From the NCBI GenBank assembly GCA_016208685.1, contig JACQXM010000018.1:1-64000 (forward strand): a stretch of 64,000 bases of DNA. Reading direction: 5' to 3'. Each line of letters opens with the position of its first letter. Positions within the stretch are counted from its first letter, which is position 1. This stretch comes from Planctomycetota bacterium (GTDB lineage Bacteria; Planctomycetota; Phycisphaerae; UBA1845). The notes under the pieces are model-generated. The model saw only the letters and a list, made by a program, of their open reading frames with translations. It was not told the DNA's origin and did not search any database. Shown piece after piece: positions 19,501 to 28,700 of this stretch. Position numbers and translations under genes: made by a program.

Positions 19501-20143
19501 GCCGCCGGGAGTCACGAACTTCCTGCCCGTGGCGAACATCGGTCGCAACGGCGCGCAGGACGCCATCGCCGTCTGGATCGCGCGGGAGGTGCGTGCGGCG
19601 CGGGCCCCGGTGGCCGCCGCCGACCCCGCGGCCGCCGCCGGGCGGGTGTTGTTCGGAACGCCGGGACTGGTGGTGCCGGGGGTCAGTTGTGCCACCTGCC
19701 ACGGCGGGCCGAAGTGGACGCGATCGACGGTCGACTACTTCGCTCCGCCCTCGCCGGACGTGGGGTTAGGCCTGGGCAGCGAGAAGGTGATCGGGGCCGA
19801 GCTGCGGCAGACGATCACCCAGGGCGGCAACGTCCTCAACAACGTGGGCACGTTCACGCTGGCGGGCGGGCGGCAGAACGAAATCCGCTTCAACGGCGCG
19901 GACATCTCGCAGGCGATCAACCCGCTGGGCGCCAACGGCTTCAACATCCCGTCGCTGTTCAGCGTGCACGAGACGGCACCGTACTTCTACAGCGGGCTGG
20001 CGCAGACGTTGAACGAGGTGCTGGACGGCTCCCAGGACGGCTTCGGCGGAACGCGGCAGCACTTCGTCGCCAACGCCGCACAGCGCGCCCAGTTGGTCGC
20101 GTTCCTGCGCTCGATTGACGAGACGACGCCGACCTTCCCGTAA
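16508..20143 (+). CDS. Secreted beta-propeller/kelch di-haem cytochrome c protein
   Basis: This 1,211-residue exported protein starts after AAGGGAG. The signal peptide ends near PVWADDRD. Next come a calcium-type loop (DRDQDGVDDAADVC), a dockerin-like stretch (DIDRDCDTDLEDYALLQ) and a DNDCDDGNPCTVDRCDP Cys-rich unit. Residues about 110-560 are YVTN-type beta-propeller repeats (GRDPRSVAVLDKTAYVANSR, PHGIVISRDGGRAYVSN). Haem site CIACH is at 581-585; kelch repeats (VFIIGGRTGGG, IYAIGGYTG, VFVVGGMDAAG) run about 690-990; a second haem site CATCH is at 1061-1065. The end resembles MauG/cytochrome c peroxidase-like domains (NIPSLFSVHETAPYFYSG). Both haems would attach in the periplasm. The substrate is unknown. 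Confidence 0.85.
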   Translation: MFRPRSYAALLCLLLLPSATPVWADDRDQDGVDDAADVCCGTPPNVAVDAEGRPLGDIDRDCDTDLEDYALLQSGLSGPGQRCCEDNDCDDGNPCTVDRCDPVADCVHTLTTGAGPTQSSTIAVNCDSSLLVNVNPDNDSISVFTTAGSQLVRQAEIPVGRDPRSVAVLDKTAYVANSRDGTVSVVDLVSHAVTGTIPVGSEPMGVAPSPNGTWILVTNSASNSLTVLNVELGIPVITVDLSSFGSSPRAVAVTNDGDTDDLDETIFVAMFFGQLRPGKSAVEEGQDDQREGHIVAISGTTLVPVGAPNPVVLGPLAATGFNANGKLLPAGVGPTPAVPSTNPQTFTTPTGAYPNQLAAIAIHPSTSRGYVVSTAASPNGPLRFNSMVQGLVSVFDGLTRTEITAAQADPLVRRTAPLNLNQGINLSTTPAPRLFLSNPVAMAWRPDGSDAWVAVQNSDAVVRLTVDAGGAPTIGAPLVAGPSNIVRADLRTQAALQTPSEVPHGIVISRDGGRAYVSNLISRSVTTIDISNPTAPAILGTVPSADLPTDPVDLVALVGASLFYTGRGPQERMSSESWGGCIACHPNGRSDNVTWAFDAGPRQTIPLDGMFNKNYPFDQRILNWSAVRDENHDFELNTRGVFGGRGLIDDDRLFLAMGGATGATPADSALIEQFHQATGVVGTTNDLAAGAGLPSIILARRDFAVATLSDDRVFIIGGRTGGGQGTLVPAVYSLLELDPRTNTLSLRNSTGFTRRHSLGAAAVRTAEGVRIYAIGGYTGTTGAEQPVSTVEEYDPATDSWRTVSSLPTAVAQFGVTVAGGINSAEPHQLIHVVSGNTSSENAPSVANANPVQRFQADPLGAGTWTGFNPAGLTLRRNHGATTALRGVSSRVFVVGGMDAAGAVVSFVEEYVAQGVTVAQTVHTSLPAPRASFGIGSSLSTNQIYVAGGVDDTGADQATVFEYSIANNGPVAGPVGTPSGTWVTRANLSAARRGLQLSTPPGVTNFLPVANIGRNGAQDAIAVWIAREVRAARAPVAAADPAAAAGRVLFGTPGLVVPGVSCATCHGGPKWTRSTVDYFAPPSPDVGLGLGSEKVIGAELRQTITQGGNVLNNVGTFTLAGGRQNEIRFNGADISQAINPLGANGFNIPSLFSVHETAPYFYSGLAQTLNEVLDGSQDGFGGTRQHFVANAAQRAQLVAFLRSIDETTPTFP

Positions 20144-20162
20144 CAGCCTATGCCAATAGGCT

Positions 20163-20200
20163 TGGGTGGCATGGCCGGGCGCAGCGCGGCCATGTCCTAC
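20163..20200. repeat. Dispersed GGGTGGCATGGCC-type repeat, copy 2
   Basis: GGGTGGCATGGCC, then GGGCGCAGC, then GCGGCCATG: an imperfect palindrome just after the stop of the di-haem gene, matching the copy at 14672-14704. It could act as a terminator hairpin, but no T-run follows. Confidence 0.6.
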
Positions 20201-20324
20201 CGGGATAGGCTCTAAGCCGCGGCGGGAGGCGCCGCGCGGCAAGGCGGGCAGGAAGCAAGGCCCGCGCGTGGAGGTGGTCGCCATGCCGCCCCCGCGCGCG
20301 GGCTGCCGCCCGGCGCCGTGAGAG

Positions 20325-21668
20325 TCAGCGCCCGGCGTGGGGGGCCGTCGCTTCTCTCATGGCGATGCCCATGGACTCCATCTCATCGAGCACCGGCTTG
20401 TAGATATCCGGGGTCACGGGGATCTGCACGCCGGTTTTCGGTAACCGCCCCTCAAGAATCATCCGCACCGCCACCGCCGCGGGAAGGCTGACGGTTCGCG
20501 CCATCGAGGTATCGCCGTTCGGAATGCCGAAGTCCACGAGCGTGGAGGTGATGTACTCCGCGGGGCGCGCGGGGTATTCCGCCACAAAGGAGTGGCACAT
20601 GACGATCATGTCGCGCTCGCCCGGGGCGTATTTCATCTTCCGCTCCATGCGCGTCGCCAGGACGTCCAGGGGCGTGGTGGGCTGCCCCGCCGGTGCCAGC
20701 GGTTCGTCACTGAACAACCCCAGCCATTCCAGGCGATGCAGGGGATTGGCGCGCTCGTCGAGCTTCAGGAAGGCGGCAACGTCGCGGCGCAGGCTGCCCG
20801 CCGGCTTTCCCCCGATGAACCGACGCGTGAACTGGGCGTAGGTGGTTCCGGCGGGATAGGTAGTGGGCGTTTCGTCGAGCAGGCCGAGGTCGACCACCGC
20901 CTTGAGCGTGGCGCACCACCCCGGGTAGCGGAAGGTGCCGCGGAACATAGTCTTGATGCCCCGCAGGTTGTAGGTGTCGATGTAGCTGAGCGAGTCGCGG
21001 TTGGGATAAGCCTCAAGATCGCCCACGCCATCGACGCGCATGCCGTGCCGGTTGTCGGTGAACAGGTCCTTGGCGGGGATCTCGACGTTGCGCCCCTCGA
21101 GCAGGTAATGCGCCGAGTTCTTCCCGGCGGTGCAGACGGCCCGCGGGCTCCAGGAGAACTTGTAGCCCCAGGGGTTGTTGTTGGCATCCGGCGCCGGCAA
21201 TCCGCCGCAATAGGACTTGAAGTGGGTTACCGTCCCTCCGCGGCCGCGAACCTGGTCGATCACCCGCATCGCCGACATGTGGTCGATGCCGGGATCCACC
21301 CCGATTTCGTTCAGCAACAGCACGCCCGCGTCCTTTGCCGCCGCATCGAGAGCGCGCATGGTCGGGCTGACATAGGAGGTGGTGACCATGTGCTTGCGGT
21401 GGCGTATGCAGGCCTGCGCCACGGCGGGGTGTAGCGGCGCGGGCAGAAGGCTCACCGCCAGGTCGTGTTCCGCCACCAGCCGCGAGAGCGTTGCCTGGTC
21501 GTCGGCGAGGAGGGTCGTAAAGGCGGCGTGCGGATGGCCCGCGGCCAGAGCCTCCGCTTTGGCGGCGGTGCGCGTGGCGATCGTGACTTGGACGCCGGCG
21601 CGCTCCAGCAGATATCGAACGAGCGGGCGGGCGACGAGCCCCGCTCCCAGCAGCAGTACCTTCTTCAT
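20325..21668 (-). CDS. Saccharopine dehydrogenase
   Basis: This 447-residue NAD(P)-dependent enzyme is of the saccharopine dehydrogenase/reductase family. The N-terminal Rossmann nucleotide site is VLLLGAGLVARPLVRYL at residues 4-20; AVSLLPAPLHPAVAQACI and NEIGVDPGIDHMSAMRVID are family signatures, and the C-terminal catalytic domain has HFKSYCGGLPAPDANNNPWG and KFSWSPR. It lies downstream of a lysine-ketoglutarate reductase-like gene on the same strand. Together they would convert lysine through saccharopine to glutamate and aminoadipate semialdehyde. In animals and plants the two activities are fused in one protein; here they are separate genes. Confidence 0.93.
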   Translation of the reverse strand: MKKVLLLGAGLVARPLVRYLLERAGVQVTIATRTAAKAEALAAGHPHAAFTTLLADDQATLSRLVAEHDLAVSLLPAPLHPAVAQACIRHRKHMVTTSYVSPTMRALDAAAKDAGVLLLNEIGVDPGIDHMSAMRVIDQVRGRGGTVTHFKSYCGGLPAPDANNNPWGYKFSWSPRAVCTAGKNSAHYLLEGRNVEIPAKDLFTDNRHGMRVDGVGDLEAYPNRDSLSYIDTYNLRGIKTMFRGTFRYPGWCATLKAVVDLGLLDETPTTYPAGTTYAQFTRRFIGGKPAGSLRRDVAAFLKLDERANPLHRLEWLGLFSDEPLAPAGQPTTPLDVLATRMERKMKYAPGERDMIVMCHSFVAEYPARPAEYITSTLVDFGIPNGDTSMARTVSLPAAVAVRMILEGRLPKTGVQIPVTPDIYKPVLDEMESMGIAMREATAPHAGR

Positions 21669-21848
21669 GAACCTGGTCTCCCATGCATGCGAGGGTCTCC
21701 GGGCGCCTTCTTCCTACATCCGCCGGGAGGGCGGCAAGGCCGGGCACGGCTCCCACGAGGCCGGACGGCGGGTTTCTCCCTGCAAGCCACGTACCCGAAG
21801 CCGTCGTCGAAGATCGGTTCCCGGCCTCGCCGCGGCGGCAGGCCCGGT

Positions 21849-23156
21849 TCAACCCAGGAAACGCTCCAGGTAGGCGTAGCCAGGCGTCAATCGCCCGCGG
21901 TGCACAATCGTAGCCCGCTGCAATTCCGGCGGCAGGCCGGTGTCGGAAAGCTCGGCGGTGAGGTTCGCCGCGGCCAGCGCCGGGACGAAAGGCCGGAGCG
22001 CCTCGCTGAAGAAGTTCGAGGCGTCCACCGGCAGCTCGCAGGGCAGGAAGTCCACGGCGAGCACCACCGGTCCGTTGCCTTTCACACCGTCGTGGGTTTC
22101 GTGCGTCCGGGGGTCGTACACGTAGACCGGGTTGTCCGGCTCCGTGGCACGCGTGGTACATGCGAGGGAGCCGTCGATGTCGCAGGTGATGTCGCCGATG
22201 ACGCGGAGTCGCGGCCGGCCGGGTCCGCCGTACAGGCTCTGGAACTGGGCCCTGTCCATGAGCACGGGATACCGCGGTTCCCAGTAGATGCAGTTCACGA
22301 GCAGCGTCAGGTATGGAACGTGGCGGAAGAACGAGGCGCGGTAGCGGTCCGGATGTTCGTAGTATTCGCGGAGCTCGAACGGTGACGACGCATCCAGGCG
22401 TTCGACCATATCCTCTTCCTTGAACACGACCTTGTAGCATACGTCGCCGCGCGGGGGCAGGCCGGGCAAATCTGCGGGGGCGACGGACTCGAAGGGCAGT
22501 TGGTTGAAGATCTCCTCGGCGCCCTGGAAGACACGCCCGTAGCCGGCGAAGCCGCACACAAAGGGACGTAGCGCGGGCGGCAGGCCGTCCTGCGCGATGG
22601 CGCGTTTCAGTTTGGCGAATTCCGCGGCAACGTGCCCCAGGTCTCGGTAGCGGTGTGCCGGCGCGAGCGTGGTGAAGGGGTTGTCGACCCCCTCCTCCAG
22701 CAGGCGCCGCCCCAGCGCCCACAGCGAGTCGATCATCCCCGCCAGGCCGGCGAATCGGCCGAAGGCCACCAGACGGACGTTGCGCTCGTCGACGATGCGC
22801 TCGTAGTCGATGAGTGTGCAGCCCAGCTCCCGCAGCCGGTTGAGCGCCGGCATGTTCGCCGGCTGGCCCTTGATGGTGTGCGAAAAGTAGATGTAGGTCC
22901 GATCCGGGCGGAGCTTGGGTACCGGGATTTCCTTGACCCCCAGGACAATGGGGCAGTCGCCGAGGTCGTCGACCACTTCGGCGCCGGCCTGGCCGAAGGC
23001 ATCGTCGGGGAAAGCGCGCCGCGGGGAGCGCTCCACGCGAAAGGGCACGCCCTGTTCCCGCGCCAGCCGCCGTACGTCGGCGGGAACCAGCGGGACCCGC
23101 GCTTCCCAGTCGCTTTTGTCTTCACGCCGAATGCCGATTCGATTCATGTCTTGCAT
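21849..23156 (-). CDS. Lysine-ketoglutarate reductase-like protein (AlaDH/PNT family)
   Basis: About 435 residues, resembling the LKR half of the bifunctional LKR/SDH enzyme, which joins lysine and 2-oxoglutarate into saccharopine. The N-terminus RIGIRREDKSDWEARVPLVP is the AlaDH/PNT-type start, with VLGVKEIPVPKL and TYIYFSHTIKGQPANMPAL following. DITCDIDGSLACTTRATEPDNPVYVYDP near residue 320 matches the LKR-type second half. ATG codons at 23156 and 23147 are both possible; earlier in-frame ATGs overlap the divergent methyltransferase. The saccharopine dehydrogenase gene follows 180 bases downstream on the same strand, which strongly supports the pathway call. Confidence 0.85.
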   Translation of the reverse strand: MQDMNRIGIRREDKSDWEARVPLVPADVRRLAREQGVPFRVERSPRRAFPDDAFGQAGAEVVDDLGDCPIVLGVKEIPVPKLRPDRTYIYFSHTIKGQPANMPALNRLRELGCTLIDYERIVDERNVRLVAFGRFAGLAGMIDSLWALGRRLLEEGVDNPFTTLAPAHRYRDLGHVAAEFAKLKRAIAQDGLPPALRPFVCGFAGYGRVFQGAEEIFNQLPFESVAPADLPGLPPRGDVCYKVVFKEEDMVERLDASSPFELREYYEHPDRYRASFFRHVPYLTLLVNCIYWEPRYPVLMDRAQFQSLYGGPGRPRLRVIGDITCDIDGSLACTTRATEPDNPVYVYDPRTHETHDGVKGNGPVVLAVDFLPCELPVDASNFFSEALRPFVPALAAANLTAELSDTGLPPELQRATIVHRGRLTPGYAYLERFLG

Positions 23157-23450
23157 CTCGAATGCCGGTCTCCCGCTCGCAGCCGGTTGTTGCCCCATCA
23201 TAAGTTTACGAACTTCATGAGGCAAAGCGTCGAGTCGCGGCGTCGCAACGACACCGGGGACGGCAGCCCGGCTTTCGCGGAACCCGGCGTGCGTGTGAGC
23301 GCCGGGCCGGGCGGACCGGCGCTCGCGGCACGACGCCTTGCCCCGACGCACGGGAGCCGGTTCCTGTAATGGCTTCCCGGAGGACCCTGGTGCGGTTACC
23401 GTCGGGACGGCCGTCCGGACCGCGCCGTCGCCGGAACGGCGAGTACTGCC

Positions 23451-24125
23451 ATGAGTTCGGGATACTACAGCAAGCACCTTTCCGGCGAGCGCCTGCGGCG
23501 TTGTTATGATGTGGCTCCGCCGCGGGTCCAGGCTTACCTGCGTGCCGAGATCGACCATGCCGCCGAGCGGCTGCGACCGGCGGACGCCGTGCTGGAGCTG
23601 GGCTGCGGCTACGGTCGCATCCTCAAGGAGCTGGCGCCGCGCCGCGTCACGCTTGCCGGCGTCGACACATCGGAGGACAGCCTGAGGGTGGGCCGCATCT
23701 GGCTGCGTGGGGTTTCAAACGTGCACCTGGCGTGCATGGACGCCGCAGCGTTGGGGTTCTCCGGTGGAGTTTTCGACGTGGTGCTGTGCCTCCAGAACGG
23801 CCTGTCTGCCTTCGGCGTGGACCGCCGGGCCCTGGTGCGCGAGGCGGTGCGCGTAACCCGTCCCGGAGGGCGGGTGCTGCTGTCGAGCTATGCCCGGGCC
23901 TTCTGGCCGCACCGGCTGGAGTGGTTCCGCATGCAGGCGGCCGAGGGGCTCATCGGCGCTATTGACGAGTCGGCGACGGGGGACGGCGTGATCGTCTGCC
24001 GGGACGGGTTCCGCGCCCGCACCATCAGCGCGGAGGAGTTTGAGACCCTGGCTGCGGCCGTTGGGCGGTCGGCGACCCTCAACGAGGTGGACGCATCGAG
24101 CGTCTTCTGCGAGCTGGCGGTGTAA
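23451..24125 (+). CDS. Class I SAM-dependent methyltransferase
   Basis: This 224-residue protein has the SAM-binding glycine motif VLELGCGYGR at about residues 46-55, an acidic residue ending the second strand (LAGVDTSEDSL), motif around CMDAAALGFSGGVFDVVLCLQ, and VTRPGGRVLLSSY near the sixth strand. It fits the Methyltransf_11/25 group acting on small molecules. It is transcribed away from the lysine-degradation pair, and the acceptor substrate cannot be told from the sequence. Confidence 0.88.
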   Translation: MSSGYYSKHLSGERLRRCYDVAPPRVQAYLRAEIDHAAERLRPADAVLELGCGYGRILKELAPRRVTLAGVDTSEDSLRVGRIWLRGVSNVHLACMDAAALGFSGGVFDVVLCLQNGLSAFGVDRRALVREAVRVTRPGGRVLLSSYARAFWPHRLEWFRMQAAEGLIGAIDESATGDGVIVCRDGFRARTISAEEFETLAAAVGRSATLNEVDASSVFCELAV

Positions 24126-25738
24126 CCCGACCTGCCCAGCGGCGGCCGGGCCACCGGCTTGGTGTCGATTCCACCGCTTCCGGCGCCGCAGGCCTATTGA
24201 CAGGCGGAGCGGCGGGCCGTACCTTCTGTTAAGTAAGTTCCACACACGTTTACCCGGTGCCGGAGGGAGGGGAAGGCGCGGCGTGGGAAGCGGCGGGCGC
24301 CGGCCGGCAAGAGTGCCGGCAGCACCGCCGACCGGCAGGCATCGCCATAGGCCCAAAGCCGCCGCGCCCGGTTGATCGTGCCGCACCGGCACCGCGACCG
24401 ACGCGACGCGGGCGTGCTCTCCCCGGGTGCCCGCGCCCCAAGGAAGCGGGCCCGCACGTCCGCGTTCGCGCCCGGCACCGTCGGCGCATTGCGGGGCCGG
24501 CAGGCGGCTCGGTTTGCACATGCGCCAGGCACTTGCTCCACGGGGCGGCTTGCTGCACAGCCTCGGGGGCGTGAGTGCCAACGCGTTCGGGGGTGGCAGG
24601 AAGGCGTACTTCGTGTCGCCCCCGAATCTTGCGCTTGCGGTTCGCCCCCAGCGATCCGTGCCGCGTACCTCCGACCGGCACCGCCGACGGCAGCAGCGGC
24701 CGCCGGAGGCACCCGACCCTCGTTTCCCACTTCCCGCCATCCTGCCGCGTCCGATCATACATACGCAGGCTCGGAGCCAATCCGGCCGGCCTGACTGACA
24801 CACTTCAGACGCTCACCGACCACCGGCGTTGGAACTGCAAGCCCTTCAGGGCGACTCCCCACGCCCCGGGAGGCGTTGCCGCGCGTGCCCCGCGGGCGTG
24901 CAGCAGGGGGTCACACACGGCCCGGTGTGCGCGGGAGTACGCAGTCGCACACCGGGGTGTCCCGCTGGGCGGTCCGGGCCCGGCAGTGCGCGGCCCGGGC
25001 GCCGCGGACTATAGCCGCCCCGCCGCCTTGCGGAATTTCGTGGACCGGGGCGGCGGATGTGGTATACTGCCTCTAGTTAAGTGTGTTACTTATTGACGTA
25101 CGGCCGGGTGGAGGACGTCGAGACCAAGGGGCCGGCGGGCGGGGCGAGAAGATTCTTGCGGCAGATTCGGAAAGTTAGGGGCGGAGAAAGCGTGAGCAAT
25201 TCGTCTATAAGCCGCTTACTTACTTAGATGGAGGCAGGCGCCCCGCGGCCCGCCGCAGGCGTCAACGCCGGCAAGCAGAAAACGGCCGGCGAATCGCGGC
25301 CCGCGGCGCGACAGGCACAGCGGGAACCGGGAGGCGAAGGAAGCCTGAGGGGCCCCGGCGGCGCAGGCGACGACGGGAACGCAGCCGCCGGGGTTTGCGA
25401 AAAGCCGCCGCCCCACTTCGGTCCGGAGCCGGCGCCGAGCAATGCGGGCGTCCCGCAGCTCGGTACGCTCCGGGCGCGCGGGCGCGGCAACCCAGCGCCG
25501 CGGGCGTGATGACCCGGTTCCGCGGCGGCCGGCGCCGCGAAGTCCCCGCCGAGGTTCGACTTACGGCCGCGGAGGGCACGTCTTCATCGGAGTCGACTCG
25601 TTGGAACGGCGCTACCGGATCGCTCTGCGCAAGCCAAGCGCGTGACAGAAGCGCCAAGTACGTAATCAACGCCCGGCCGAGCGCCCACGACCGGTGCCAC
25701 GAAGGTTGAGACAAGCGGGCATCCCCAAGGAGTTTCTC
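24126..25738. other. Long GC-rich intergenic region
   Basis: About 1.6 kb with no convincing gene: many overlapping frames on both strands, all rich in Arg, Pro and Ala with no family pattern and no good ribosome sites. It contains short AT islands in otherwise very GC-rich sequence: TAAGTAAGT at 24230-24238, a TAAGT/ACTTA inverted pair at about 25078-25092, and ACTTACTTA at 25218-25226. A promoter candidate lies at 25041-25068. Confidence 0.5.
25041..25068 (+). promoter_or_regulatory. Candidate extended -10 promoter
   Basis: TGGACC (25041-25046), a 16-base spacer and TATACT (25063-25068), with TG one base ahead of the -10 hexamer. It lies 670 bases upstream of the next gene, so it would drive a long leader or a small RNA. 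Confidence 0.35.
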
Positions 25739-28700
25739 ATGGTCAAGTACAGAACAAACCAGAATCAGCAGGCGCCTCCGCGGGCGGGCCTGGCGTTGGC
25801 GGCGGCGGTCATCGCCGCGGCGCTGCCGCTGCTCCCCTTTTTGCTCCCCGCCTCGCTGGCCGACTGGCAACCCAGTGACGGGCACAAGATGCACTTTCCG
25901 CAGTTGCCGGACGAGGAAGGCTGGGACGTCAACGCCACCCAGCCCGCGATCCTCGCGGATGATTGGCGTTGTTCCGAAACCGGTCTGATCACCGATATTC
26001 ACTTCTGGGGTTCGTGGCGCGACCTGAATGGGGACGGCATCGGCGACGTCGGGCAGATTCTCCAGTTCGTGATCAGCATTCATGCCGACATTCCGGTCGG
26101 GCCCGGGATCCCCTACAGCCGGCCGGGGCCGACGCTGCGCGAGTGGTACATCTCCCAGTTCACGCCGGTGCCTATCGATCCGCCGACCCTCGAGGCATGG
26201 TACGACCCCCTGACCGGGCAGGTCATTCCCAATGACCACGACGCCTACTTCCAGTACAATATCGTGAACATTCCCGCTCTGGTGCAGGACCCCTTCGTCC
26301 AACAGCAGGGAACCATCTACTGGTTGAACATCTCGGCGATTCTGGCAGACCCCATCAACACCCAGTGGGGTTGGAAGTCATCGCGCGACCATTTCAACGA
26401 CGACGCGGTGTGGGCCACATGGGGCAACCTTAACTGGATCGATCTCTATGAGCCGCCGCGCTACAACGAGTTCGGCGGATCCATGGACATGGGAGGCCAG
26501 TTCAGCGGCACTGGAACCAACTTCTACGGACAGGGTTGGTACTACTATGAGAACACCAACTGGTGGAATATCTGGTTCTACGATAACCCATTCACCATGG
26601 AGCACCTCAAACAGTCCATGATTAACTTCCGTGTCCTACCCATGATCATTGGACAGCCGTCCCTGGTGAACGTGACCGTCAACTGGTCCACGCCGGAGTG
26701 GTCCCAACAGGGCAATCCGCCGGGCGAGCCGCGCCGTCCGCCGGTACCGCCATTAACCCCCGCCGATGAGGCGCTGTACGTCGGGCGCCAACTCCCGCCG
26801 CTCTGGCAATGGCCGGGCGGGATACTGCCGCCCACCGGCGAGCAGGTTACACTACAACACACGATTCCCTACAACCCGGAATGGGTGTCGATCGACGTCA
26901 GCGGCTTTAACTTCGTCATCCTGAACGGCACCATCAATCACGAGTGCGTTCGCACGTCCCTCGACCTGGCGTTCGTGATCACCGGTCCGCCCAGCGTCGG
27001 CGCGTGCTGCATGCTCAACGGGCCTCCCTACGCCTGCCTGAACCTTACGCAAAACGACTGCCTCCAGCAGGGCGGCGCCTTCCAGGGAGCGGGAACGCAG
27101 TGCACCGCCGACCAGGCGTGTTGTCTGGGCGGGACGTGCGTCATGACCGACCCCGTCTGCTGCGACGACCTGGCCGGCAACCCCTCCCCCTGGGGCTCCC
27201 TGGTCTGCCGCGGCGACAGCAACAACAACGGCGCCGATGACGCCTGCGAGTCGCTGGTGGTGTGCGAGCCACAGGGCGGGAACAACCCCTTCCATCCGGT
27301 GACGTACTGGTATGACTCTACGTTCGTCGGATACTGTGACTTCCACGTGCGCGTGTATGACCCTAATCCCGCCAACTACACCAATTGGGTCGCTCCGCCG
27401 GCCTGGGTGACGTCCGTGCACCAACTTCCCAACGGCGAGTGGTGGGCCTCCTGGTGGGACCCGACTGCGGGGTGCCAGAACGCTTTGTTCGCGCCTTTCC
27501 GCTTCAGCTTCGACCATCCGAACCCGTCGACGTGGGGAGATTGGACGGTCACGACCGGCAATACCGACGATCCCTACAATCAGACGGCGGATGCGTCGTG
27601 GAATCACACGACACTACCGGACGGCTATGGGTATCGGGTGCACGTTCCCGCGCGGCTGGTGGTCAATCAGGCCTGCTGTCTGCCCGACGCCAGTTGCGTG
27701 GACACGGAGCACACGGACTGCGTGGGCCGCGGAGGCGATCCACAGGGGCCCGGCACGAACTGCACCGGCGTTACCTGTCATCCGCTAAAATGGGCCCAGC
27801 CGCCGACGTTTAATCCGCAGTCGCCTCATCCCGAGTGCTTCTGGGGTTGGGATGAGTATTCCGTGTACGGCTCGACGCAGTGGATCGTGGCCGACGATTG
27901 GCTCTGCGACAGCGAGCGGCCGGTGACCGACATTCACTGGTGGGGCTCCTACGTAGGCTGGGATGCCATCGATCCACCCAGCGGCGCGCCGGCCTGGTTC
28001 CACATCGGACTGTGGACGGACGTGCCCGTGGGGCCACTGCCCTTCAGCCATCCCGGCGTCATGCTGCGGGAGTGGGTGGTGCCGCGGGCGTCGCTCAACG
28101 AGCGTCCGGTGGCCTGCGACTTCTACCCGCCGGCCATGGCAGCGCCCGAGGGCTGCTACCGCTACGACTATTTGCTCCCCGACCAGGAGTGGTTCACGCA
28201 GGAACCGGCGTGCAACATCTACTGGGTCAGCATCGCGGCGCGGTACACGACGCCCACGTGCGTCTGCGACGCGGACCTGGATAACAACGGGTTCGTCAAT
28301 GCCACGGACCTCGCGCGGGTGATCCAGTGCATGGGGCAGCCCCCGGTCGGCGCGTGCGCGCCGGCCGACGTCGATTGCGACGGGGACGTCGATCAGCACG
28401 ACGTCTACGCCGTCCAGTGTCAGTTCGCCGGACCCGCGAACCCGGCGTGTTGCTGGCAGCCCGGCTCCAACGCATGGGGGTGGAAGACCCGCGAGCACTT
28501 CTTCATGGACGACGCAGTGCGCATCATCCAACCCACGGCCCCGGCGCCCGGCATGCCGTACATGTTCGGCGAGCCCATTGAGTCGCCTGCCGGGCTTTCG
28601 TGGGACATGGCTTTCGTGCTGACTTCGACACCCGCCACGCCGCCGGTGAATCCTCCTATCGATCCGCCCTTCCCCTACAACCGCCAGAAGAACCGCTACG

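Noticed and set aside
24194-24803. Overlapping open frames on both strands in the 24-25 kb region
   Set aside because: All are Arg/Pro/Ala-rich with no conserved pattern or ribosome sites; treated as non-coding.
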